In this document: piece after piece, positions 47,863 through 56,200 of the stretch
How positions within the stretch are numbered: position 1 is the stretch's first letter
How the letters are laid out: each line of letters starts with the position of its first letter
Assembly: GCA_001801105.1 (NCBI GenBank)
Contig: MGWS01000008.1
Span: 1-64,000 of the forward strand
Direction: 5' to 3'
Length of the DNA: 64,000 nt
Source of the DNA: Gallionellales bacterium GWA2_60_18
GTDB taxonomy: Bacteria; Pseudomonadota; Gammaproteobacteria; Burkholderiales; Gallionellaceae
Position numbers and translations under genes: made by a program
The notes under the pieces: model-generated
Database searches by the model: none
Told to the model about the DNA's origin: nothing
Seen by the model: the letters and a program-made list of their open reading frames with translations, nothing else

Positions 47863-48024
47863 GATGTCAGCATTAGACGCTACGAGAACAATATTTCACC
47901 GTTTGCCAGGTTCGTTATGTTTTCAGTCCAATAATCTTGTAGGCTGGCATATGGATTCTGCCAAGGCTTAAGAAAAGAGCTGCAGGATTTTACTGAGTGT
48001 TCAGGTTTTGATATGAGGTGTGCA

Positions 48025-49599
48025 ATGAACAGCAATTTCCGGTCGATGATGCGCGTTTCACGTTTTATCTTCCTGGGTGCGGCATTGGGAATCCTTGGCG
48101 GTTGTGTCGCGCCTGCCCAGTACACCAAAGTAGATGACCCGTTTAAATCCCTCTCGCCCACAAAGGCGCAGCGCACATACGCCTCGGCCAAACTCTGCCT
48201 GATGCTTACGGAGAATACCGAGAAAGCGATGAGCCATCTCAATGAAGCCCGGAATATGTATGCAAATACCCCATTTGGTGACAGCTATGCATCAGAGGTA
48301 GACACAAAACAGCGCGTTGCGGAGTTGACAGAACTTTTCACTTCACGCTTCCGCGAGACCATCCGGGTGAAATCCCTTGATGAGGTTCAAGTACACAGGT
48401 GCAACCTAGCGCTTGCTTTGGATATTCAGGTTCAGATTGGAACTGTTTCGTTTGCAACAAATTCAGTGGAAATCAGCGGAACCTTTGCAGATGACAAGGG
48501 AGGGCGGCTTGATATGTTGCCCGGTGTCGGTAAATCGACGGTACCCTGGCCGAATACTAGCCTTAAATTTTTGCCAGCGTGGAATCAGGCGCTGACCAGC
48601 TTTGGTGATAACCTGGATAATTCGAAGGCCATCGCGAGCTTTGTTGCCGGATTGCCCCAATATGCCGAGCCAGGTACAACCATCGCAGCGCCGTCAGTTG
48701 CGCCGGCCAATATCGACCTTGCCTTCTGGGACAGCGTCAAGGGCAGCAGCAACCCCGCTGACTTCCAGGCTTACCTGCGCAAATTCCCGAACGGCAGTTT
48801 TGAAAGTCTCGCCAAGTCGCGGCTCGTGGCGCTCGGTGAACCGGCGCCGGCGCGTGCCAAACCAATTGGGCAGCCAGCAAACGGCAAGACCAATTTCGGC
48901 AATTACCACGCGCTCGTGATCGGCATCAACAGCTATCGTTCGGTTGCGCCGCTCAAGACCGCGGTGATAGACGCGAAGGAAGTAGCGGAAGAATTGAAAA
49001 AGAATTATGGATTCAATGTCACGCTGCTAATCGATGCCACGCGCAATCAGGTGCTCGACGCGTTTGACGACCTGCGCCGCAATTTGACCGACAACGATAA
49101 TTTACTTATCTACTACGCGGGTCACGGCTATCTGGACACCGATTCTGATCGCGGTTTCTGGTTGCCCGTTGATGCCGAGGCGAACCGCCGTGCCAACTGG
49201 CTCTCGAATTCGGATCTCGCCGATATGGTGCGGGCGACACGGGCCAAACATGTGCTGGTTGTCGCGGATAGCTGCTACGCGGGCACCTTGACCCGCAGTT
49301 TGTCGGTTCAGATGAGCGGCCTTGACGACCTTTCCAGATTGGCGCAAAAGCGTGCCCGTACCGCCCTGACTTCGGGCGGACTCGAGCCGGTGGAGGATTC
49401 GGGCGGAGGACAGCATTCGATATTCGCCAAGGCATTTCTGGGGGCACTGCAATCCAATGCGGGTGTGGCCGACATGAGTCAGATCTTTTCGTCGATGCGC
49501 CGCGAGGTGATTCTCGGTTCCCAGCAGACTCCGCAATACGGGGATATTCGCCAGACCGGGCATGAGGGCGGAGATTTCATCTTCGTGCGGAGAAAATAG
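48025..49599 (+). CDS. Caspase-like lipoprotein, copy 1 of a tandem pair
   Basis: A 524-aa lipoprotein: a signal ending in LGILGGC with Val at +2, so outer-membrane sorting is predicted. The N-terminal domain (about 45-225) is unrecognised, with AKLCLMLTENTEKAM and SRFRETIRVK. A repeat-like segment about 230-265 reads FWDSVKGSSNPADFQAYLRK. The C-terminal caspase domain (about 285-520) has the dyad His367 in IYYAGHGYLDTD and Cys417 in VVADSCYAGTLT. ATG 48025 is behind GAGGTG; ATG 48013 is an alternative. The 3' ~890 bp are nearly the same as those of the next gene. A 162-bp AT-richer gap precedes it, suggesting its own promoter, though I could not fix one. Confidence 0.87.
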   Translation: MNSNFRSMMRVSRFIFLGAALGILGGCVAPAQYTKVDDPFKSLSPTKAQRTYASAKLCLMLTENTEKAMSHLNEARNMYANTPFGDSYASEVDTKQRVAELTELFTSRFRETIRVKSLDEVQVHRCNLALALDIQVQIGTVSFATNSVEISGTFADDKGGRLDMLPGVGKSTVPWPNTSLKFLPAWNQALTSFGDNLDNSKAIASFVAGLPQYAEPGTTIAAPSVAPANIDLAFWDSVKGSSNPADFQAYLRKFPNGSFESLAKSRLVALGEPAPARAKPIGQPANGKTNFGNYHALVIGINSYRSVAPLKTAVIDAKEVAEELKKNYGFNVTLLIDATRNQVLDAFDDLRRNLTDNDNLLIYYAGHGYLDTDSDRGFWLPVDAEANRRANWLSNSDLADMVRATRAKHVLVVADSCYAGTLTRSLSVQMSGLDDLSRLAQKRARTALTSGGLEPVEDSGGGQHSIFAKAFLGALQSNAGVADMSQIFSSMRREVILGSQQTPQYGDIRQTGHEGGDFIFVRRK

Positions 49600-49669
49600 C
49601 AATATGGCTTGCCGGTTAGATGCAGGCAAATTTTTGAGCGCTTTTGCTCATCGTGACGATCTGATCCCA

Positions 49670-51217
49670 ATGGGTTGGCCGGCCAGATTCATGCATCTTG
49701 GATATATTTCAACGTTGTTCGCTGCATGCGTGTTTCTGTCCGGCCAAGCGGCGGCAGAAGACCTTCGCGGATCATTGGTCGGCAAGACCAGTCGATTTTA
49801 TTCCACAGCCAAACTGTGCGTGTTGCTGACAGAGAACACCGATAAAACCTTCGATTATTTGAATGGGATGCGCGGCAGTTTCGTCGGATCGATGGGTGCT
49901 ATGTCAGGGTTTGATTCCCAGCGTCTTGTCGCTGACATCACCAATACGCTGCAATCCCGTTTTCGCGAAGTTACACCGATCAATGCACTCGCCGAGTTGC
50001 AATCGCATGGTTGCGGGCTGGCGTTGTCACTGGATATAAAAATAACAATGTCACCGGGCATTCGTAAAGAAGGTGTAACGGAAATCATGGCATCTTTTGC
50101 CGATAATAAGGGGCAGCGGCTGGATAGCGTATCGGTTAAGGCAACAAAGTACACGTGGAACGCAATAGGAGAAGCTGCTGCCGATGCGTGGAATGCAGCA
50201 ATCGCTGATTTTGGCAGCCACATTGATAAATCCGAGCCGCTGCTAGCGTTTGTGGCAAGCACAACGGACAGTATTGCTTCTGGCACGGCATCGGTACCGC
50301 AGCTGGATTCTTCGATAGCGATTGACCTTGCCTTCTGGGACAGCGTCAAACACAGCACCAACCCGGCGGACTTCCAGGCCTACCTGCGCAAGTTCCCGAA
50401 CGGCAGCTTCGAAAGCCTCGCCCGTTCCCGGCTTGTGGCGCTCGGCGAACCGGCACCGACACGCGCCAAACCGATTGGCCAGCCCGCGAGCGGCAAGACC
50501 GATTTCGGCAATTACCACGCACTGGTGATCGGCAACAATAACTACCGTTCGGTCACACCGCTCAAGACGGCAGCGATAGATGCTAAAGAAGTGGCGGAAG
50601 AACTGAAGAAGGATTATGGGTTCAAGGTCACGCTGCTGGTCGATGCCACGCGCAACCAGACGCTCGACGCGTTCGATGACCTGCGCCGCACGCTGACCGA
50701 CAACGACAACCTGCTGATTTACTACGCGGGGCACGGCTATCTGGACACCGATTCCGACCGCGGTTTCTGGCTACCCGTCGACGCCGACCCGAACCGCCGC
50801 GCCAACTGGCTTTCAAATTCCGACCTCGCCGACATGGTGCGGGCGACGCGGGCCAAGCATGTACTGGTTGTCGCGGACAGCTGTTATGCGGGCACCCTGA
50901 CCCGCAGCCTGTCGGTTCAAATGTCCGGTCTCGACGACCTTTCCCGGCTGGCGCAAAAACGTGCCCGCACCGCCCTGACTTCGGGCGGACTTGAGCCCGT
51001 CGAGGATTCGGGCGGAGGGAAACACTCGATATTCGCCAAGGCATTCTTGGGCGCACTGCGAGCCAATGCGGGCGTGGCCGACATGAGCCAGATCTTCTCG
51101 GCGATGCGCCGCGAAGTGATTCTCGGCTCCCAGCAGACCCCGCAATACGGCGACATCCGCCAGACCGGGCACGAGGGCGGCGATTTCATCTTCGTGCGGA
51201 GAAAGGCAGGAAGTTGA
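49670..51217 (+). CDS. Caspase-like exported protein, copy 2 of a tandem pair
   Basis: About 515 aa with a Sec signal peptide (YISTLFAACVFLSGQAAA before ED). Unlike copy 1 it has no lipobox, so it should be released into the periplasm. The N-terminal domain is clearly related to copy 1 (AKLCVLLTENTDKTF) but diverged. The caspase domain with His355 (YYAGHGYLDTD) and Cys405 (VVADSCYAGTLT) is about 93% identical by hand count (about 21 changes in 295 residues). The start is uncertain: ATG 49670 or 49691 place the signal peptide correctly, while ATG 49604 would add a 22-residue leader. None has a strong ribosome-binding site. Confidence 0.83.
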   Translation: MGWPARFMHLGYISTLFAACVFLSGQAAAEDLRGSLVGKTSRFYSTAKLCVLLTENTDKTFDYLNGMRGSFVGSMGAMSGFDSQRLVADITNTLQSRFREVTPINALAELQSHGCGLALSLDIKITMSPGIRKEGVTEIMASFADNKGQRLDSVSVKATKYTWNAIGEAAADAWNAAIADFGSHIDKSEPLLAFVASTTDSIASGTASVPQLDSSIAIDLAFWDSVKHSTNPADFQAYLRKFPNGSFESLARSRLVALGEPAPTRAKPIGQPASGKTDFGNYHALVIGNNNYRSVTPLKTAAIDAKEVAEELKKDYGFKVTLLVDATRNQTLDAFDDLRRTLTDNDNLLIYYAGHGYLDTDSDRGFWLPVDADPNRRANWLSNSDLADMVRATRAKHVLVVADSCYAGTLTRSLSVQMSGLDDLSRLAQKRARTALTSGGLEPVEDSGGGKHSIFAKAFLGALRANAGVADMSQIFSAMRREVILGSQQTPQYGDIRQTGHEGGDFIFVRRKAGS

Positions 51218-51356
51218 GACATAGTCCGGTAGGGCGTGGTGATTATTCGCGTTACAGATAGAAACGGCTCACCTGTTCGGCGGGTGTCCGATTATCCTGG
51301 AAGCGTTGATGCGCACCAGATGAAGCTGATTTGTCCTGGGGTAACAAAAAAGCGCC

Positions 51357-51372
51357 GCGCATGACCATGCGC
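51357..51372 (+). repeat. Small hairpin before the second CHAT gene
   Basis: GCGCAT-GACC-ATGCGC is a perfect 6-bp hairpin ending 23 bp before the start codon and just upstream of the GAGGGGAG ribosome-binding site. The rest of the 178-bp gap 51218-51395 holds no gene that I can see and no clear promoter. Confidence 0.35.
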
Positions 51373-51395
51373 AGCGATGTCAGAGGGGAGCAGGA

Positions 51396-54062
51396 ATGAA
51401 TACGGGATGCCGCCGCAAGACCAACGTTCTCGGAAAACTGGCCAGCTTGCTGTTCAGCTTTGCGCTGGCGGGCTGCGGTGTGCCTTTGTTTCCCATCCCT
51501 GTCATCAAGTTCGCGCCACCAACCGAGATGCTGGCGGAAAAGGCGGAGATCCCGCTGGTACAATCCGCGCTCAAGGCCGAGCAGGGCGGCAGCCGGAACG
51601 TGCTGATGTCCATGCGCTCGGGACGCGTGCTGGCCGTGGAGCCGCGCAAGTCGGATGCCGAGTTGCTGGACAGCCTGCCCTCGGCGGAGCTCAAACAGGA
51701 ATTCTCCAGCGCCTACATCCATGCCTTCAAGTTCCGCCAGCTCAAGGCGGGTTCGCGCCACTACTACAATTTCACCATCACGCCCGAATTCGAGCGCGCC
51801 ACTTCGCTGTATCTCAACGGCCAGGGCGAGGATGCGGTCGAGCAGATCGAACGCATCCTCGCGGACAATAGAAACGAGCCGACCCTGTTGTGGCAGGCGT
51901 CGTATCTCAAGGTCAACGTGCTCATCATGATGGGCAGGCCGGACGCGGCGGAGCGCGAAACCGCGCGTCTCGAACGGCTGGAAATTGCCGCCATGGGCAA
52001 GAACCACACCACGCGCGCGTTGCGTGCCGAGGTGAAATACTGGGCAGGCGATATCGAGGGCGCGCTGGAAGACGCAGCACTGGTGGTCAGGGGGTTGGGT
52101 TCCTGGCGCTATTCCGCCACCTACTCGACCCCTCCGCTGGATCAGGTGGAACTGGCCCGTTGCACGACCGCGCAGGCGCGGGCCAACATCGTGCTCGGGC
52201 TGGCGCTGCTGGCCAAGGGACAGACGCGCGCGGCACTGCCTTGGCTGGAGCTTGCCAACCAGACCATGAACAACGTGATCTTCACCTCGCGTCATCCCAT
52301 AACTTCGCTGTATTTCCAGCCACCGGAGGAGATATTCTGGGGGCGCGGCATGTCGCTGGTCGCCTTGGGCACAGCGCTGATGACCCTTGATCCGCAATCG
52401 GAACGCGCAAAGGAAACCTTCGGACAAGCGCAGGAGTTCTTCGATGCGCTGGGTTTCCGCGCAGGCAACGTGCTCATCGAAACCTTCAAGGCACATGCGC
52501 TGCTCTCCGCAGGCGATTATGTGCGGGCGGAGCTACAGGCGAAGTCCGGCGCGGCGCTGGCCGAAGAACTCGGCCTGATCGAATATGTCTGGCGGTTGGA
52601 AGCCTTGCGCGGCAGGGCGCTGCTCGAGCTCGGGCAGGATGATGAGGCGGAGCGTTCGCTGCGCCACGCGCAGGCGGTGGTCGACCTGATGGCGGGCACG
52701 CTGGCATCGGACGACGCCAAGGTGCGTTTCGGGGTCGGCAAGGAGGGGATAACCCGCGACCTGATCAGCATCGACATGCGCAAGCACGACCTGCCCCGCT
52801 TGTTCGACGACATGGAGCGCGGACGCGCGCGCGCCTTCATTTCCATGCTGGCCAACCGCGTCGTGGCCGAAGGACGCGGCGGCGAACTGGTCGCGCAGAT
52901 ACGGGCACTCGACAAGGAGGTGCAGCGCGAAAGACAGCGCAAGAACGCGCTTTCCGTCGAGGGGACGGTCGATGCCGGGCGCGAGCAAGCGTTGCTGGAG
53001 CAACGTGCCGGTCTTGTCGTCAAACTGCGCGAGAGTGACCCCGATCTCGCCGATGCGCTGGCGGTGTCCTCCATCGATCTTGCCGCAGTACGCGCGGCAC
53101 TGCCCGAAAAAACGCTGATGGTGTATTCGGTGCCGGCGAACAATGGCGCTCCCCTGAGCCTGCTGTTCGTCAGCAGAGACGCGGTAGAACTGCGGCAACT
53201 GGATCTGGGTGCCGCGCAATTGCAGAAGTTGCTCGGCGATTTCAATGCCACGCTGGGCAAGCCGGACGCCGGCCCGCAACGCGTGGCGCTCGGGCGCATC
53301 CGGAAGGCACTGGCGCTTGACGGCTGGCCGCGTGCCGGAGCGGTGTACTTCGTGCCCAGCGGCCCCGCATATTTCCTGCCGTGGGGAGCGCTGGACGTGG
53401 ATTTTGCTATCGCGGTGCTGCCTGCCGGCGGCTGGGTCGCGCGCGCGCCGTTGGTGCTGCGTGACGAGGCACGCTCGGTCATCGTAGGCGACCCGGAATT
53501 CGGCGGCCTGCTGCCGCAACTGCCGGGCGCTCGCGCGGAAGCGCAAGCAGTATCGAAGATCTACGGTGCGTCCGCACTGATCGGCGGAGCAGCTACCGAG
53601 GCGCAGTTGCGCGAACGTGTAGGGCGTGGGGTGGATGTGCTGCATTTTGCCACCCATGCGTTGTTCGACCCGGTCTATCCCTTGCAGTCATCGCTGATCA
53701 TGAGCGACGGGCAGCGCGCCGTACCGCTCAGCGCGGAGCGCCTGTATACACAGCCGCTGAACGCGCGGCTGGTGGTGCTGTCGGCCTGTGAAACCGGAAT
53801 GGGGCAGGTGGCGAGCGGTGACGACCTGTTGGGTCTTGCGCGCAGCTTCTATCTCGGCGGAGCATCCTCCGTGGTGTCGTCGCTGTGGCCTGTGGACGAC
53901 GAGGCGACTCGATTGTTCATGGAGACTTTCCACCGGCAATCGCGCGGCGGGAATTACGGCAAGGCCTGGCTGGCTGCGCGCAATGAATTGCGTGTCAAAG
54001 GATTTACGCCCTCCGCCTACGGTGCATTCGTACTTGGCGGAAGCCTTGGCGCGCACCAGTAA
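51396..54062 (+). CDS. CHAT-domain protease lipoprotein with helical repeats (second)
   Basis: An 888-aa lipoprotein with signal KLASLLFSFALAGC and Gly at +2, predicting outer-membrane anchoring. Residues about 110-480 are TPR-like helical repeats, then a coiled stretch (about 500-555, with DKEVQRERQRKNAL). The C-terminal CHAT domain (about 580-885) has the dyad His754 in LHFATHALFD and Cys798 in LSACETGMGQ, followed by DDLLGLARSFYLGGASSVVSSL. It shares architecture but little close sequence with the CHAT protein at 39817, so the two are old paralogues or independently acquired. It closes the cluster; rimP follows 157 bp later. Confidence 0.88.
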   Translation: MNTGCRRKTNVLGKLASLLFSFALAGCGVPLFPIPVIKFAPPTEMLAEKAEIPLVQSALKAEQGGSRNVLMSMRSGRVLAVEPRKSDAELLDSLPSAELKQEFSSAYIHAFKFRQLKAGSRHYYNFTITPEFERATSLYLNGQGEDAVEQIERILADNRNEPTLLWQASYLKVNVLIMMGRPDAAERETARLERLEIAAMGKNHTTRALRAEVKYWAGDIEGALEDAALVVRGLGSWRYSATYSTPPLDQVELARCTTAQARANIVLGLALLAKGQTRAALPWLELANQTMNNVIFTSRHPITSLYFQPPEEIFWGRGMSLVALGTALMTLDPQSERAKETFGQAQEFFDALGFRAGNVLIETFKAHALLSAGDYVRAELQAKSGAALAEELGLIEYVWRLEALRGRALLELGQDDEAERSLRHAQAVVDLMAGTLASDDAKVRFGVGKEGITRDLISIDMRKHDLPRLFDDMERGRARAFISMLANRVVAEGRGGELVAQIRALDKEVQRERQRKNALSVEGTVDAGREQALLEQRAGLVVKLRESDPDLADALAVSSIDLAAVRAALPEKTLMVYSVPANNGAPLSLLFVSRDAVELRQLDLGAAQLQKLLGDFNATLGKPDAGPQRVALGRIRKALALDGWPRAGAVYFVPSGPAYFLPWGALDVDFAIAVLPAGGWVARAPLVLRDEARSVIVGDPEFGGLLPQLPGARAEAQAVSKIYGASALIGGAATEAQLRERVGRGVDVLHFATHALFDPVYPLQSSLIMSDGQRAVPLSAERLYTQPLNARLVVLSACETGMGQVASGDDLLGLARSFYLGGASSVVSSLWPVDDEATRLFMETFHRQSRGGNYGKAWLAARNELRVKGFTPSAYGAFVLGGSLGAHQ

Positions 54063-54136
54063 CCATACGAATTGACCGGATCGCCGCTTTTACAGGAGCG
54101 ACAACACCATGCTTGTCCGCTATTTCCTTAATCTGA

Positions 54137-54165
54137 TTCCATTTGCCCGATAGGTTTGCTACAAT
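54137..54165 (+). promoter_or_regulatory. Candidate promoter of the rimP-nusA-infB operon
   Basis: TTCCAT (54137-54142), 17-bp spacer, TACAAT (54160-54165) with a GC-rich discriminator (GCGCGG). The -35 is weak, the -10 good, and the position before the operon leader is right. Confidence 0.5.
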
Positions 54166-54182
54166 GCGCGGCGTTTTGAGAT

Positions 54183-54202
54183 GGGCTTCGGGCCCGTTTT
54201 TT
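54183..54202 (+). promoter_or_regulatory. Terminator-like hairpin in the rimP leader
   Basis: GGGC-TTCGG-GCCC followed by GTTTTTT lies about 20 bp upstream of the rimP start and about 10 bp after the likely transcription start. A short hairpin with a T-tract directly ahead of the nusA operon could act as a NusA-sensitive attenuator; this is an inference from its position. Confidence 0.5.
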
Positions 54203-54219
54203 ATTTGTGGGCTGCGATC

Positions 54220-54645
54220 ATGGATGTTTTGAAGCTGGTGGAGACGACGGTGAATGGCCTCGGCTATGAGCTGGTGGACTTCGAGCGCTCGGGTCGCGGT
54301 TTGTTGCGCGTGTTCATCGACAAGCCGCAGGGCATCTCGGTGGACGACTGCCAGACGGTGAGCAACCAGTTGACGCGGCTGTTCATGGTCGAGAACGTGG
54401 ATTACGACCGTCTCGAGGTCTCTTCGCCGGGGCTGGATCGTCCGCTGAAGAAGGAGGCGGATTTTGTGCGCTTCGCGGGCGAGAAGGCGCAGCTCAAGCT
54501 GCGCATGCCGCTGAACGGGCGCAAGAATTTCGTCGGGATCATCGGTGCGGTCGGCGATGGCATATTGCAGTTGGATGTTGAGGGCAGCCCGGTGGGGATA
54601 GAGCTGTCGAACCTGGATAAGGCACGTTTGGTGCCCAATTTTTAG
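54220..54645 (+). CDS. rimP: Ribosome maturation factor RimP
   Basis: A 141-aa factor for 30S subunit maturation. It has the conserved [17 protein letters not shown] opening, the [16 protein letters not shown] strand-loop, and [20 protein letters not shown] 54220 is the family start; an in-frame ATG at 54181 lies in the leader hairpin and is rejected. First gene of the rimP-nusA-infB-rbfA-truB-rpsO-pnp operon. Confidence 0.96.
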   Translation: MDVLKLVETTVNGLGYELVDFERSGRGLLRVFIDKPQGISVDDCQTVSNQLTRLFMVENVDYDRLEVSSPGLDRPLKKEADFVRFAGEKAQLKLRMPLNGRKNFVGIIGAVGDGILQLDVEGSPVGIELSNLDKARLVPNF

Positions 54646-54685
54646 GCTGGTTCAGACCAGTCCTGCGTTAGTCGGAGAATCAAGT

Positions 54686-56158
54686 ATGAGCCGTGAAATT
54701 TTATTGCTGGTGGATGCGTTGTCGCGCGAGAAGAACGTGGACAAGGAAGAGGTGTTCGGCGCGCTGGAGTCTGCGCTGGCTTCGGCCACCAAGAAGCGCT
54801 TCGAGGGCGAGTCCGATGTGCGCGTTTCGATAGACCGCGAGAGCGGCGAATATGAATCCTTCCGCCGTTGGGAGGTGATGGACGACGAGACCTTCGAAAC
54901 CCCCGAGCTACACATCAAGCTGGAAGAGGCGCAGAAGCACAATCCCGATATCCAGTTGGGCGAGTTCGTCGAAGAGCAACTGGAGAACATCGATTTCGGG
55001 CGCATCGGCGCACAGGCGGCCAAGCAGGTGATCTTCCAGAAGATCCGCGACGCGGAGCGCGAACAGGTGCTGAGCGACTTCATGGAGCGCAAGGAGCATC
55101 TGATTTCGGGCACGGTGAAGCGCCTGGAGCGGGGCAATGCACTCATCGAGTTCGGTAAGATCGAAGCGCTGTTACCGCGCGAACAAATGATTCCCAAGGA
55201 AAACCTGCGCGTCGGCGACCGCGTCAAGGCGCATCTGTTGCGCGTGGATCGCAGTGCGCGCGGCCCGCAGGTGATCCTGTCACGCACCTCCAATGAGCTG
55301 CTGGTCAAGCTGTTCGAGCTGGAAGTCCCCGAAATCGAGGAAGAGTTGCTGGAGATCGTCAGCGCCGCGCGCGACCCCGGTTCGCGCGCCAAGATCGCGG
55401 TGCTGTCGCACGATGCGCGCATCGATCCGATCGGCACTTGCGTCGGCATGCGTGGCTCGCGCGTGCAGGGCGTCACCAACGAATTGGCCGGCGAGCGCGT
55501 GGACATCATCCTGTGGTCGGAAGACCCGGCCACTTATGTCATCAATGCGCTGGCACCCGCCGAGGTGAGCAGCATCGTGGTGGACGAGGAACGGCACAGC
55601 ATGGACGTGGTGGTCGAGGAGGAGAACCTGGCGCAGGCGATCGGTCGCGGCGGTCAGAACGTCCGTCTGGCCAGCGAGATGACCGGGTGGGAACTCAACA
55701 TCATGACCATCGAGCAGTCCAGCGAGAAACACGCCGAAGAGTTCTCGAAGATCCGTGTGATGTTCATGGAAAAGCTGGATGTGGACGAAGAGGTCGCAGA
55801 CATCCTGGTGCAGGAAGGTTTCAATACGCTGGAAGAAGTGGCGTATGTCCCGCTGGAGGAGATGCTGGAGATCGAGTCGTTCGACGAGGCAACCGTCAAC
55901 GAGCTGCGCAGCCGTGCGCGCAACACCCTGCTGACTGCCGCGATTGCGAACGAGGAGCAGGTGGAACACGGCATCGAAGACCTGCTCAAGCTGGACGGTA
56001 TGGACGAACCGACCGCGCGCACCCTGGCTGCCAAGGGGGTGACGACGCAGGAACAACTGGCGGATCTGGATGCAGACGAGCTGGTGGAATTGTCAGGCAT
56101 GGATGGCGAGCGTGCCAATGCATTGATCATGGCGGCGCGTGCGCCCTGGTTCGCCTGA
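54686..56158 (+). CDS. nusA: Transcription termination/antitermination protein NusA
   Basis: A 490-aa RNA polymerase-binding factor. The N-terminal polymerase-binding domain opens [20 protein letters not shown]. The S1 domain (about 135-200) has [18 protein letters not shown], the KH domains contain [19 protein letters not shown] and [18 protein letters not shown], and the C-terminal acidic repeats (about 365-490) have the helix-hairpin-helix pattern typical of proteobacterial NusA ([40 protein letters not shown]). Length and order match orthologues. Confidence 0.97.
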   Translation: MSREILLLVDALSREKNVDKEEVFGALESALASATKKRFEGESDVRVSIDRESGEYESFRRWEVMDDETFETPELHIKLEEAQKHNPDIQLGEFVEEQLENIDFGRIGAQAAKQVIFQKIRDAEREQVLSDFMERKEHLISGTVKRLERGNALIEFGKIEALLPREQMIPKENLRVGDRVKAHLLRVDRSARGPQVILSRTSNELLVKLFELEVPEIEEELLEIVSAARDPGSRAKIAVLSHDARIDPIGTCVGMRGSRVQGVTNELAGERVDIILWSEDPATYVINALAPAEVSSIVVDEERHSMDVVVEEENLAQAIGRGGQNVRLASEMTGWELNIMTIEQSSEKHAEEFSKIRVMFMEKLDVDEEVADILVQEGFNTLEEVAYVPLEEMLEIESFDEATVNELRSRARNTLLTAAIANEEQVEHGIEDLLKLDGMDEPTARTLAAKGVTTQEQLADLDADELVELSGMDGERANALIMAARAPWFA

Positions 56159-56200
56159 GTTTGCAGGGTTGTTGCAGTGAGTGTTGTCTAAAGGACGGTA

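Noticed and set aside
37187..54062. Type III-E CRISPR (TPR-CHAT) or gasdermin-type defence island
   Set aside because: No gRAMP, gasdermin, nuclease, NTPase or toxin genes; the CHAT and caspase proteins carry export signals, which does not fit known cytosolic effectors.
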